DNA of 64,000 nt from Tyto alba (Eukaryota; Chordata; Aves; Strigiformes; Tytonidae). The notes beneath the pieces are model-generated. The model did no database searches, was not told the origin of the DNA, and saw only the letters and a list, made by a program, of their open reading frames with translations. Positions 36,203 to 50,492 of the stretch are shown one piece after another. The DNA lies in NCBI RefSeq assembly GCF_018691265.1, contig NW_024881324.1, positions 6,761,730 through 6,825,729 of the forward strand. Direction: 5' to 3'. The stretch's first letter is position 1, and the number at the start of each line of letters is the position of its first letter. A program made the position numbers and the translations under genes.

Positions 36203-39200
36203 GTCTCAGAATGAGAAATGCTGGATAACCTTAGGTATAGGCATGCCTGCCCTCCCAGAGAATATTATACAGGCATCCCTTCTGGAGAGCAATTTGAGAA
36301 TAAACATGATGGAGCTGCAGTAAAGTAATAGCAGATTATGCTTTTGTGCAGAGAGCTAGATATTTGGGACATTACTAGAAATAATTTAATATGATTCCAC
36401 AACCTTTGAACACAGTTTATGTCATTAGATCCTTTTTCCTCTTAGTTGGAACTCAGAGTTAAAAACAGACATCCAACCAACCAACTAAAATAAAATGAAA
36501 CCTTGTGAAGTAAAAGCCTAAAACCTGGGCAAATTCATTAACTGTGTTTACACTTATACAATTTACAGGGGTTATGATGATATTTTATAGGATAGAGACC
36601 AAATTTTATAAACCAGAGAAATTAAAATAAACAAATTAAACTGACGTCCTTATTCTGTAATTTCTACTAAGAAGGTGATCTGACAATTTAGGAGTGAAAT
36701 GACTCCTATGAACAGTATGTGATCTAGTTACTGGGTGTGTGTACTTAACAGTTTCTAAACATTTACGGGACTGTCATCCCTTAATTATTAAAAGGCATCA
36801 AACTTGAAATGTCACTTTGCTGTAAAAAAAATAATTAGACATGGGCACAATCTTTTTTACTAACGAGTCATCCCTCCTATTTCAGTGGTTTCAGGGAAAT
36901 CAGTATACCACCTAACTAGACCTAGGGCACAGAGTAACACAGCATCATCTGGTAGTGTCTCCTCATTATACCTGTGTAACCATCCATTAACCCTAGTCAT
37001 CAAAAGAACTTTGTGGTGGAGAAATGATTGCTTGGTTCACATGAGTTCATTTTTCAGGGTTAATGATTTTTTTAAAAAGCTGTTGACAAGTTCACCACAG
37101 TCTGTTGATATTCCATAAGAATCTCAATTCTTTGTATGTAGCCATGTATTTATGTTAAAAAACCCTCCTGTATATATCTGTAAACTTGTTAATGTCTTCC
37201 ATCTCTATGCTTCACTACCTACATACATTGGTAAACACATAATTTTGTTTTGCAGCAAATGATACTTACGAAAATACAATAAAAATCATGCATGCATTAT
37301 AAATTCTGTATGTTAGCATAGTTCTGCTTTAGGGATGATTTTACCATGGAAAGTTGCATCTGACTATCTGTTTGAGGAGATGGAAGGGTGCTCCTCCCCT
37401 ATCACGGAAAGACAGAAGCATATACTTGATCTTATGCAGGCTAGTTATCACAAGGTGACTTTAAGTGCCTGTGCATTGCAGGATTAGGGGATCAGCTACT
37501 TGCTAGATTGTTGGTCCCTCTGTTGCAACTTTCTGCCTTTCTTTTTGTGGGATTACAGTTCTTACACTCTGAGAACATGGCCCAGTGCAAGGGGTTTCAC
37601 CACGAAGGAGAAGAGACGCGGGGTTTCTTCCTCTATGGTCAGTATCGATCCCTTTTGTCAATTCAGTCCAACTTCACATAAAGAGTTAAATGTCTATAGT
37701 AGCCTCCTGCACCATGTCCTCACACAGCAATCAATTGAAACCTTGTTCATCTTGATCAAGTGCTGTTTAAAACACAAAGCAACCTAACACAAAGCTGCTC
37801 TCAAGCTACCTAGCCCTCTTAAGTCTACTACTCAGACCTTCAATCTTTAAGTTCTTTCAGCCTTCGTATAATTGAACTGATTGCCTTCCAAAAGACCAAA
37901 CAATCCCCTTGTAATAAGCAAGCCTAAACAACTGTTTGTGAAGAGACTCCACACCCAGAGGGGATTGCTTCACCTCAGCTCCTGGCCTCTGGGGCATGCA
38001 GAACTCTGTGGGACAGCTATCCATGCAGGCCTTGAACCTCACATGCTCCAAACTTCAGGAGAAGAACTGGCTTCAAAAGGTTATTAAGATCAGGTATATA
38101 ATATTGATGATATAGGTTTTGTTCAGTTTTGTGTATTTTTATCTTCAAGGTCTTCTTTTTAAAGAGTAAGTTATTTAGGGATTCTTTCGGTGAGAGGCAG
38201 TTCCAGGGCACTTGATAAGATTCTGTTTCAATTTAATCTTCTGGAGTTTTCTCCAGTTTTCTTCCCTGGAGCAAGGGCTGCAATGCAGGTCTCTGGATCG
38301 ATCACCTGAAATCATTTGTTGAGGAGTTGCTCTGACAGTGGTCTGGCTGGCAGTGGAACATCTCCATTGGAGAGTGCCTACAGCCTGCACACTCTCTTAG
38401 GACAGAGATATATGTTCAAACCCATTTTCCAAAGCAGGCAGAAGAGAAATTTGAACCTGGGCCTTCAATATCCCTTGTTGTGGGCTAATAAGGAGAGAAA
38501 ACTTCAACCTCTGCTCAGTAAGTAACTTACTATGAAGAGCTGAAATAAGAACCCCTCTGAAGCTTCCTGCTCATGTTTGACTGGGCTTTTTTTTTGAGGG
38601 TGGGAGGCCAGCTCTTAATCTTGGGTGCCTGTTTCTCTCCATACACTGGCTGGGAAGAGCTTGGGTGTTGGGTTTCGGCCCCCCGTAGGTTTCCCTGGGC
38701 GAGACAGGAATGGCTGCTGAGCACGCAGCTACGTGGCAGGAGCCTGGGCTGGGGGTGAGCTTAGGCGGGTGGTAGAGCGCTAGGAAAAGCATCGATGGCT
38801 GGGGGACTGCTTACTTCCCTGGGTCAGGGCCTACAAGACAGGCACCACAGTGCTCACCTTGTATCCCTGCCATCAATCCAGCCCCAAATTACCTCCTATT
38901 AGAGGAGACAGGAGCAGGACTACCTTATTAGGGCGCTGTGTCTTCTGTAACCAGAAGATTTTCATCTCTGTGTACACAAGGTCTCCTTTATCCTTCTTTA
39001 ACTAGTGGGCTTGTTATAGGAAAGCTATACTAGTGAAATGTCTTAATTCAATCCAGGTTTGTTAGGTTTCTTTTCCACATTCATCCAGATCAGATAAATC
39101 GCATGCTGTATTTACTTTTTTGAATGCTTGCCTAAAGACTCTATGCACTGGGGCTGTTTTTCATAACGTGCTGACTTTTGGAACCGATTCTTTATTTACA

Positions 39201-42200
39201 GGCTTTGGCAAAATGGTTAGATTTATTATTTATTAACCAGAAAGCTAATAGCCCTTTCTTTTAGAAAGGTACAGAGTTGCACCAAGTATACTGTGCTACC
39301 AAAATTACAAGTTTCAATCTGAATTTTTTCAGAATTCCTATTATCTACGGATTGATAGGTATAGACATTACCATTTTTGGAGATGGAAATCCTTTTCTTC
39401 CCTCTCTTTCACTTTCAAGCTTCCTTAACATTTCATGAACTCTCGTTGCATCAAGAATTTTTGTAAAGTTTGCTTTGAGATCATATTTAAGGTTTTTCTG
39501 TGCCTTGTGAAGAGGCATTTCTTTACAGCGCTTTTTAAATTTTTCTTAAAGCCACCTTTCACCTAGGGTTTCTATTAGTAGAGTTATATTCATCCTTACC
39601 TTCACCTATAGTATGCCTGGTTGTAACATCAGTTAGCATCTTTCTTTGGTTTGAGTCGTTTTGTCAACATAGCTTTTACAGGAACATGGCCTTACTTCTC
39701 CAATACCTGGCAGCTAGTCCAAAATCTCCTACTTAATCATCACAGGAGTGTAACTGAGACACATGCATTTTGGAGGCATCAGAAGTATTTACAACAAATA
39801 ATAATACTTTAAAATAGTGTTTGAATATTATTTCAGCACATAAATGTTTCAGAAACTCATTCTATTTAGACTACAGTGGAAACCAAGTTAGCAAGAGCCC
39901 AAGGTTTCCACATGTGCTCAGAACGATCCCTGCAGGACTATCTTCTGCCTTCCCGGTCAGAAGCTAGGGGCTAACAGAGTATGATACTGATGAAAACATT
40001 CGGGGAATTACTGTTTTTTGACTTTTGGCCTTCTGTTTTGTCCAGAGCTGTTCAAATTAGTACCTTGTGGAGACATGTGAACATGGGGTACAGGAAGAGC
40101 AATCCAACATTGCTCCAACATCACCCATAGATGATTCAGGCTTGAGCACTGACCCTAAGAGCCTCTGCTCTTAGGCTGTAGTTGCATGCACAACTCGAGC
40201 AGGCAAAAGCTGACACTGCCACCAGAAGCAGCAGTCCTGCCTTTCACTTATCATTTGTTCCTGTCCCTGTGCTACCCCTCCCTTTGCTTGTGGCTGGGGA
40301 ACTGATCTGAGTTAGAGCCAACTATTATTTGGGCTGGGTTAGTCTTATCTTGTATTGGTTCCTGATCTGTTCCACTGCAGGGCTGCACGTATTTTTTTTT
40401 TTTTTTTTTTTGTGCCAACACAAGGGAGGGAACAATGTGGAGGCAGGGATGATCGAAGTGCCTGAAAAAAAGGGAGCTGAGATGCCACCAGCTCAGAGTT
40501 CATGAAACTCCACCCTTTTTCTTGATTGTGCTTTGCAGGAGTTCAGTTAATAAGGTCATTTGAATTTTTGCTATTTTGACACATTTCAACTGTTCCTCAT
40601 CCATCTCTGAGTAACAGGTGTTCTACACTACTTTCCATTCCTCTTGCCACTTCTGCTTTCCCAGGTGGGACTCTGGGAGCCCTGAGTTCAGCCAAGACGT
40701 GGCTGTCACAGCTACCTACATCCCAGGCAGGACAGTGGAGTCTGGTGGTCAAAGAGAAAACTGCAACCAGCGAGATCTCACCTTCCACCGTTGAGATCTT
40801 CAGCCTGCAGCTTTGGCCTTACAGCTTCTGCTCCATCTGCACCACAGCCCCCACTGGCTTCCTCCTGGCTGAACCACAGCTGGACAAACCGCTTAGCGCT
40901 GCACATCCCTAGTAGCAGTCTCGGTACTATGTTGACTGTAGAAGGGATCTTAACAGTCCTTGCTCTCCTTGCCGTGGCTCTGGGCTGTGTTTGGTTGGTT
41001 AGAGTGCCGCTGCAGATCCAAGTTTTCTCAGACCTGTCAGTAAAAGCTGATATCGTACAGACCAGTTGGCATTGTCCCACTCTCCAGGACTCTTCTGCAT
41101 AAAAAGCATGTAGGGGTGATACCATCTGCCCCCAAACTCAAGGGAAGAACCAGCTGCAGATGCAACTGGGACAAAAGCTACGGGAGCAGCTGTTCAGCCT
41201 CTTAATCTCAGTTTTAATGCACATCTATCCTTGGCAAGGTCCTATTTGCCTACTTTTCTTATTATTTACATAGGTTGGCCTTTCTCAGAACCTCCTCCCA
41301 CCAAACCATGCCATTTCCTGCCACCACTTCATTACAGCTGACTTTGCTTTGATCTCACCAGTCTTTGTTTCTTTAAAATTAAAATAATCTCTTTATAACC
41401 GAGTCTCATTGCACTCTGTAGGTATCATTGCAAGGACAAGGATTATAAATGTTAGAATAGTTGGCTGTTGAGTTTGTGAGTGATAATGGTGAGATGGGAG
41501 GTACTCTGAGTAATATCACAAAGATGAGCAAATCTTTCTCCCTTCCTCTGGAGGACTTCCATATGCAAAAGTGGGGGTGCTACGATGTGGCTGTCAAAGT
41601 CTTAGAAAATTATGAAGTTCGTGGAATGGACAGCTGTGAGATAAGACACTAATGTAAATTGCTCTGTACTTGCAGTGGGGAATAGTGTCTGTTTGATGCA
41701 GTCCTTGCCCACAAGGAAAACCTCTTGTCAGGTTTTCTGGTCCCTATGTGTCCCCAGATTTAAGCACAATCTGGTCACGCATAAAGATTTTAGGATTCAG
41801 TTCTCTAAATGATCAGTCTTGCTATGCCTCTTTTACAAAAACAAAGAGGTTCAAGTCCATGAAAATCCTCATTAGCCAGACATCAACATTCTGAGACTAA
41901 AGAGAATAGCTGTTGAAAGAGGCATATACTTGCAAAGCATATTATTATTTGTCAAGGTGAACGCATCTCTGATTCTAGCGCTTCTTTTTTTTTTTTTTAA
42001 TTTTTTGTAAAATATCTTTCTTATTATAATCAGAACAAAGATAATTCATGTCTCATTTAAACTCTAAACTTAGCAGAACACAAAATAGAGGCTTGTGCTC
42101 TGTTTTTCATAAACAATTTAGCATTTCAATTTCAGAAAATGTATGATGTAAGTTGAGTTAACTGTGCTGGGGTATAAATGCATTCTTGTTTTGGTCCTCA

Positions 42201-45200
42201 ATTCACTTTTATGTCTGACTCATCTGGGAAGATCTTGTCTTTCTGGGAAAGAGATGGCAGCAAATCAGTTGGGAAACAGCAGATTTCTTCAGATCTCACG
42301 TTCATCTGATTTTGCAGCATGCCATTTCTAAGCTTATGAGGCAGATGGGAAACCTTAGAAGCTTGGAAACTTTGGAGACTGTTGCACTGAGATTTGTGAG
42401 ATCTTCGTGAACTAGCCAACAACTTCATCAGTGTTGTATCAAATGTTATGTCTCTTTGCATTCCACAAAATACCATGGGTAAATATGCAAACTCTCAGAG
42501 ATACAAGAAATCTCATTTCTGAGGTAAGAAGCAGCAAAGACAACGGGATAATTGCACACTCCTGATTTACCCAATGGGGCAGCACTACTGAAATACACAA
42601 AAAACCTGAGGAGCATTATAAAATGTGCTGCCTGAAGATTGCTTTTTTGATCTAAGGACTGCCTCTGAAAGGGTGCCATGCTGCAGAACAAAGAGCCAAA
42701 CATCATGTGCGTGCACTTGACAGGCTTGCATGCTGCTGCTGGAAGATACTGGTGTTAACTTAGCACAGACTGCTAGAAGCAGAGAAAGCTCCAGGACACA
42801 TGGTGGCTATGCAGGTCAGGCTCCTGCTTGAAGCTGAACTACTACCCGACTAGATCAAGTCAGGTATGACCTTGAAATGGAACTGTCATATGACAGACAG
42901 CAAGAACAATCCCCCAGTTATTAGCTCCCTGATAACAAATTGTAGATTTTCAGGTGCATTGGTCATAACCTTACTCGCACACACTTCCTCAGTTCACAGA
43001 CAACTCTCTATTCTCTTCCAATTTATAAAGCCCTACTCACCTACCAAAAAACCCCCATACAAAATAACAACAACCAAACAAAAAGATACATATCTAAGTC
43101 TTCTTAACTGTTGCTTAGGATCCCTTTCCACCCACTACCACTTTACAACCATTTAAAATTATTGTGTACCTAGGGAAGCAAGGATTGCTAGTGAGAAAAT
43201 ACTTACAAACCTAATAGCTTGGTGCAGTCAAGCTTTTTTTAATAGCTAGCTTTCCTTGGTTGTGCCTATTTAGGCTGATTGTGTTTTAAGGTTAAGAAAA
43301 ATCAGCCGTGTTAGTACATGTATGGGGTCAGTGACTAATTTGGTGAATACCAATTTCACAGGAAAGCCAGCAGAATATGTTAATAGAGTCAATGCTGAGC
43401 AATACAGCTAGCTTCTGCCTGCCATTGAGGCTCTTCATCTAAAGCAAGGCTGCCTGTTTAAAGAGCATCTTCCTGTGCTTATTGAAATGATAACAACAGC
43501 TTAAAACTGTTACTGCACCTGCTCGCTTCCAGGTGTCTGAAGGTAGTCTCTGACAATGTTAAAATGAAGTCACCCTTCCTACAGAGTTAACGGGTTCCGT
43601 CAAACTGATGTACAAGCACTAACGCTTTAAACTGGGATGTAAATGAAAGGAATAGCAGAAGTAATCCTGCTGGTAACAGGCAGGGAATGGGGTGCAGGCT
43701 AAGGAACATCCTCTGTTCTTGAGTTTTGATATTTCCTCATCTTTTGTTTCAACAAGACCCATTTAGGTTCAGCTGTTGCACAACTTGAGATCTTTTGGCA
43801 TCAGGTGTGCAACGTTAACCATCCAAGCACGGTACAAGGGAGGTAGGTTTTTTTATTCTTCTTCCTCTTTTGCTTTCCTGTGGAGGGGTGGTTGGCTGGA
43901 AATGGGCCTGAAGATGGTAGGATGAGGTGTGTAGGTTAATTCAGTGTTCTGTACTCATAAACTATCCTGTTGAGTAATTGTTTCCCCTGATTTTTGTCTT
44001 AACTTATAGTTTTGCTGAGGAAGAGCTTAATTTTTGTGTGCTACTGAACCGTGTTGCACTGCACCTTAATTTCTCTAGGCCTGAATTTAAAAAATGGCTT
44101 AATTTGTGCCTTTTCAGCAAGAAAGAGAGAAATAAACAAAGAAACCTAGAAGCAAAAATCTCAAGTGAGGTTATCTGTTCAGAGACTTACGCGTTACTAA
44201 GAGATTAAAAAGCATCAGGGAAGGTCTCTGGACATGCATTTTATTTTATTTTTTTAAAAAGTTTTAAATTATTAGAACAATTGCTGGCATGGTTTGGTCC
44301 ATACTAACTACCATTCTTCCAAAACAGTTCTGGGCAGAGTTCAGGAGTTGCTGTGGGCCCAGGACCATTCCTGGTAAACCACTTGAATGTGGCCACACTG
44401 TTTTGGAGGATATTCTGGACTCCTAAATTTCCCTGATACATTGCACTAGTTTACCCAATGACTTGTGTTTTATTAGAATACCAAGCTGCAGTTCCTGGAA
44501 AGAAATTAAAGCAATTTTAATATCAAAAGAGATGGAAAATTTCCCACTTTTTTAGAGAGTTTACTCCTCTTAATCATTTGACCTTATCCTTTGTTTCAGA
44601 GTACATGGCTCCAATTTCCAGTCACTGATTGTTTTTTGGTTTCTTTTTTTTTTTTTTTTTGGTTGGCCTACAGTCATTAAGTACTTTCTTCTTCAGAAGA
44701 TACTTATACACTGTAATCAAACCTGATTTTTATAACAGTGTTTTTCAGGTCTGTTCCTAAGGCATTTTCTACAGCTCTGCAATAAATACTGTGGCTCTCT
44801 TCTCTATCAACACCAATTTTCAACATCTTTTTAAGTAAGGATAGCTAATGCAGTTATGCAGACTTCTAGTGTAGTCTTAGTTCTCAACTCCCTCCTGCCT
44901 ACCATTTCCCTCTGCACTATTTTCCAAGCCGTGCTGATGCTCAGCATTGCACTTGGAGACTTCGTTCAGCTACTGCCTCCTGCAATTTCACCCAGAGTCA
45001 CTCCTGTCCCTGCTGCAGCCTCCCATTCTGTAGGCAGAGCCTCCATTTCTTGTGCAATTTTATGCTTAGCTACAATTTGTTTGAAAAGGCCCAGGTCATC
45101 CCACAGTGGCTCAAATCACTCTGTACAGGTGCCCTGTCCACTCCAGTAACTCTGAACAGGCAAATCTGTGTTGTCCACAAGTGTTATGGGAAGTGATATT

Positions 45201-48200
45201 TACAGCCTTGAAGCAATTATACTGTCTTAATTTAGTAATAACCACAAATACAATAAAGATGTTAGACTAACAAGGCCCTGCAAAAGTTTCTTTCTGTCAA
45301 CGGCAATTCATTGATCTTTATTTCCTAATTTTCTTGATTTATATAATTTTTATTCTACACTGAGTTGCTGTGTCTCCCTTAATTCTCCACTTATTAAACG
45401 TTTCTTTGAACACTGTCCATTTTGTTGTTAATATGGGATTATTTTCTTTAAAAAAATTATTCAGCATATATTTAAGGAGCTGTTACAAATCAGATGCTTA
45501 GTGGTGACATTCAGACTTCAGCACTGTATTCTCTGGGACACTTTTCTGTGAGTATGGAGTGGTTTCTCGAGACTAGAAAAGCCTTAATAAGGGAATGTCC
45601 TGAGCCAGTTTCACTGTAAACTACAAGGGGACAATGTGAAAATGGAGCTATCTGGCAATGAAAACTGTATTTGAAAATGCATAGTATTGTGGAGAAGCTT
45701 TTGCCTGCCAATTCTGTATTCTCACAGAGGTCTTTTATAAAGTATCCATCTAATTCTAAAAAGCAATGTATTAGAGAGAATAAAAAACCTATCTAAATTC
45801 ACAAATGTGACTAGTTGTAAATCTGGAGTAAAGTCTTAATTGTAAGTAAAATAGAAGTTAAAACTTTTATCCTCATCTGTTCTGATATGTCAAACACAGA
45901 ACAGAGCCCTCCATGAAGTTCAAGGTTCTCCAGTTTCCTTAGGCCAGACACACAGTCATCATTTATAGAGTCAAAATAAACAATTAGCACAGCTTTTAAA
46001 AATGGCTAATGCATTTTTATTTGTTATTAGCCCAGCTGGTCAATTATTTGCTTCTCAGCATGCCTGCTAACCCTCCAAAAGTTTCCACTGTTATACTCCT
46101 GACCATGTATAATATACAACGTTCATTTCTAACTTTTTATGATAGACTTTCCTCTTTACACTTTAGCTGTTAAATAGGCTCTTGAAATATTTGCTTGCAG
46201 TAGTAAGTGTTTTCAAGTATGTAGTTTCTTGCTTTTCCTGTTCACAGTCTTGAAGTCAGAAATGAAGTGCTAAAAGCCATGCAGTTTTACTTTTCAGCAG
46301 TAAATAACTTAGGCTATCTCCTGAGTTGCAGAGCTTTGCACAGTATAAAATGCAAGCCAAACACAGTCTTCAAGAATAGTCACACACTTAGGAAATAATT
46401 GCCAGCATTTCCTTATAACCATGAAGCAGTAGCTGGGTTTTTTTCTGTGCCCAGCCCTCTCAGGGTGATGAACCCCAAAGATGGTGCCTGAAACCTGAAA
46501 GGTATTCACTGATGCTGGGGACAGCCTCAGGCACATCCTGCAGAGGTAAAGGATGGTTTGTTTATCTACAGGGAATATTCCTGCCAGTAGAACTATTGCA
46601 ATGGGTATGTTATGCAACAGGGAGTTAGTACTCACTGAAAGGACCCAGCTTTTAGGAACTGTGTGATTTTTAGATCCACAACTTGTTCAGAATCCTTAAG
46701 TGAGCTGGAATAACTTTACATCACAACAAATCTGGTAATGATTTAGTGGTTTTCATTTTCTTGTTTTCTTTCCATTACGTTCCCTGGGAATATTAGGATT
46801 ATCTGTGTGTTTTGCACTCTTTGCCATATCCAGAAATGAAGACGGATGCTCTATCTGCATGGATCTTAAAGCAACAAATTTGGACTTTGTGATATAATTT
46901 TTTTATTTCATAAGAGCGTGTGTGAGAAACCAAAACAACAGTTTAAGCAAGCAGCCAGTTCTTAATTACCTGCCCAGCCAACCTGAGTTGAATCAATCAG
47001 AGGCAAATTAAAATGGGAGTTGCAATATTAGGCCACATTTTACCATCCTGTAGAGCACAGGCTAGTTTTGGCATTCTAAGTCTAATGTAGAACACTGGGA
47101 CACCGCTACCTGCCTGCCCTTCTATTCCAATGCCCAGGAAAAACTTGCAGGAGGAAAAATTGCCGTGCAGAACTATGGTTTGCCAATGCAGAGAGGACCA
47201 ATAGCCTTGCTCTTCCTTCCCTCCCCCAGTAGCAAATCTACATTGCAGGGCCATGTGGAAAAGTTGGCAAATCCAATGGAAAGGGGAAGCAGGGATACTC
47301 AGAATTAATATACTTTCAGCGGTATTAATTCTCTGTTGCACCCTGTTTTTTCCTTCTGCATGTCCAAGGAGTCAGAGAGCTTTGTGGGGAGAGTCAGGCC
47401 ATGAGAACAGTCACTGAATAAGCTCCTCTGCAGCGGTTGAGGAGAGGGCTTTGCCTGAGTACCTGGGGGTTTAGGGCTGGAGTCCTGAGCATTGTTCTCT
47501 TTCAAATACTGTTCCACTACCTCTTCATTTCACTGGTCCCACAGCTTGGGTGCAGAGAAGATGCTTCCTGTTAGTAGACACAGTGGAACACCAGAGCTGG
47601 AACCACTCTTTGTCTTTTTCAAGACAAACAACACCTGGATGCATCCCTCTGTTTACATGGTACACATAAGCTGCAATTCTCTATGGTTTGAATTCAAACC
47701 AAAACCATTACACTGCTTGGTTTCAAGACATCAGGGAGCTCTCCCTAAAAAATCTCAGGCCAGGCTCCTAAAATCTGTAGTGGCATTTGAAAAAACCTAC
47801 ATAGCTAGAATATATGCTGCCAGTAATGGCACTCAGTAGGGAGGCGGAACAACAGTCTGTAAGATGTGTCTGCAGCCTAGCTCGAGAGAAGAGAAACTCA
47901 GGTTAGATCAGAAGCCTAAATGCCTCCTTATGGGGATAACTCAGTCAAGCAGCAGATTTTGATGGAAACTACAGGAGTTCAGTAACTACATAATGGTGAT
48001 CACCCTTACTGTGAGCCTTGGCTATACATGGGATGGAAAAGAAGGTCTTTCACTAACTGTATAGGGGGCTGTCACTACAGCGGATCCATGTCATACTCTG
48101 TCAAACAGAATGCAGCTTGTCAGTTCCTGTGTAGTAAACTATGATAATATCTGTTTAAAAACATGTTTGCAAGTAGTCAGCTGGCAAGTGCATTGTACAC

Positions 48201-50250
48201 TGGCCCATCTGTTACCACAGTAATTGGGTCATCCACTTCAGAAGAAGCCGTTTTGCCCATGTAGTGACAGAAGCAATGATCTCATGTGAAGAAAGCCCGT
48301 ATTGGACTAGGGATTCTAGGAGTGGGATAGAGGAAAGAAAATATTCCGATGGAACTAAGTGGACACAGCAGACTCCCATTAGGCACATGTTCAACTGAGG
48401 CACTGGAGCAAGTCTAATGGCACCTCAGAAATTATGCTGAAGGAAAACAAGGAAAAAGGTTCTGAAAGTCATTGTTACAGAGGGGACTGCAAACCTACTT
48501 AAAGAGAGGGTTGCCAGGAATAGCTGTCTCCTCTCTATCCCTAGTAATTTTAAAAGCTAGGGTACCTGCCTTTCTAGAAGCTAGGCTCTAGTCTGAACAA
48601 GAAATAATTGTTACAAAAAGTTTATGTTACCTCATCAGAGTGGATTTTTTTTTTCTCCATCTTTAATAACCCCTGAACCTTTTAATTTTCATTTCTGAGA
48701 CAGGTTCCATTACTATGTGTGCAGAATGAGTTTCTGAGAGCTCAAGTGTCCGTGATGCCTTGGCCACCTCTGTAGTACAAAGTCAGGTAAGAGCTTTTTT
48801 GTAGTGAAACTCAACAGCTTCTCACTAACACAGATATATAGAAAATATGTAAAACAAACTAAGAAACTAAGCAAAACTTCCCCTCAAATGTAACGGAAGC
48901 ATCTTATAGTTTAGTAAGAGATTAAGCACCAGAAATACATACATATTCTCCAAGTGAAGTCCCAAACTGATTTAGCGGAAAGAAAGCTAAAGTAGGAAGA
49001 CAAAAGGGAAGTTAAATCCTTCTAAAATGAAGCTTCATTCATCATACTCTCTCACTAGCTCAGACTTTGTGACCACCAGGGTCACTTCTGGTTTTAGAGC
49101 CAGTGACCCTCCATTGCCAGCAATGTGTGACTGGAACTTTCAGCTACAGCAGCCATTTCCATCACTTCTTTCATACTGGACTTTAAAATTCCCCAAAGTA
49201 TTTAACAGTCATCACCTGAACAAGATCAACAGTTTCTGAAACTCATTAATGTACAACTTAACCTAGTAGACTATATTACTGCCAATCAATCTATTTCTTA
49301 GACAAGCCTGAAAAACATGCAGTGAAAAAAATCCAACAAAGACAAGCTCACCACATTTTTGCCAGCTTGGGCAAAGGGCTTGCTGCTAGCGGCTAGGGAA
49401 CTGACTTTTGAAAGAGGAGCTAAATAGTAGGACTGAGGCAGACAGGGTAATACTCAAACATCGTTTCAGTACACAGGAACACATTATCCATATAACATCA
49501 AGCCCCTCCGTGCAAATAATCTTCGTATAATCTTCTGTTGCACTGTTCCCATGGCACTCGGAGGTCCAGTTTTCTATCCACCTGCACCATCTTAGCCTTG
49601 TGAAAAACGCATGCTGTGCTACGAGATTGGTCTAGCTGGACCACTGATAAAACTAGACACTTACCTGGATACCCAGCTTTATAGTAGGGCAGATGATTAC
49701 TTTTTATTTTCCTGCACCTCTAAGAAACCTGGAATTTATTCATATACAGTCACTTAACACTGCAGGCATGGTACTGTCTCTGAGCAGCTGCTAGAGCAGA
49801 CAGTGCTCAACTTCATCTAAATTGGTTCCCTTAACCAGGTCTCCTTTTTCCTACAGAATTAGCCTCACACTTACAGGGCAGCCAGAAGGTGTGCCGACAT
49901 CCATGGTAAGTTTATAAAATATCTGCTGACAGATGTGACTGACAGGAGACTTTGAAGGTGAAGGTCTTAGTTTCTCTTCCTTGTAGGATCCACAACCTTT
50001 CTTTGATGATCCTGGCTTGAGGCAGCGACAGGAACTGATCCACCCAGGAGGGTCTGTTAAGCGCTTGCCTTTAAAACAAACATCATCAATGTTTTAAGGA
50101 TCAGCCAGCAGGGGCCCAGCCTTTGCAAGCGATGAAAATCCACTTAAAGGTCCCATTGTTAATTGGGTCGTGTTCTTTCTGGTGTTGCTTACTGGGCGTT
50201 GAATTCAGCCCTTTCACCCATGCATATAAATATTATGCTCATAATAATAA
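36203..50250. other. Intergenic region between E2F3 and MBOAT1, central part
   Basis: About 14 kb of AT-rich sequence. It holds T-runs at 40391-40411, about 41986-41998 and 44646-44660, and open frames of up to about 115 codons on both strands (for example minus 40778-41125, minus 42198-42476, plus 47492-47839, minus 46309-46635). None contains a domain or family signature I recognise. I see no CpG island, tRNA or further clear LINE/LTR copy. Conserved noncoding enhancers of E2F3 or MBOAT1 could be present but cannot be identified from one sequence. Confidence 0.6.
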
Positions 50251-50492
50251 TCACAGCAGTAATACATTTATTATCTTTATTATCACTGTGCCAAGGAGCT
50301 GTATTCATGGAGGAAGACCCTGTTTTGATGTTACACGAGCCCTGAATAAAGCAGGCAGCCCCAGCTGAAGGGCCTAATGATCTAAGTAGGAGGCAGGATT
50401 GAAAGCTGGATATAGACCAGCTGGCGTAGGAGGCCAAGGAGACAATAAGACAGACCTAATCAGTGAATATACTGTGATCTCAGCATAACAAC
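50251..50492 (+). repeat. Probable ancient amniote dispersed repeat
   Basis: The string order tttattatctttattatcactgtgcc, gaggaagaccctgttttg, gaagggcctaatgatctaagtagg, ggatatagacca, aggagacaataagaca and gtgatctcagcat parallels an old interspersed repeat that I recall as common in turtle and crocodilian genomes. Its hallmark phrases are a 'tgcctaggagcccc', a 'caggaccccattgtgct', an 'agagcttacaatctaagtat', a 'ggatacagacagac' and a 'gagacaatattggtcagca'. I cannot assign a family name with confidence. Divergence is high, as expected for an old bird copy. Confidence 0.5.

Noticed and set aside
40778..41125. A 115-codon minus-strand frame in the intergenic region
   Set aside because: It overlaps a comparable plus-strand frame and has no recognised family; likely chance.
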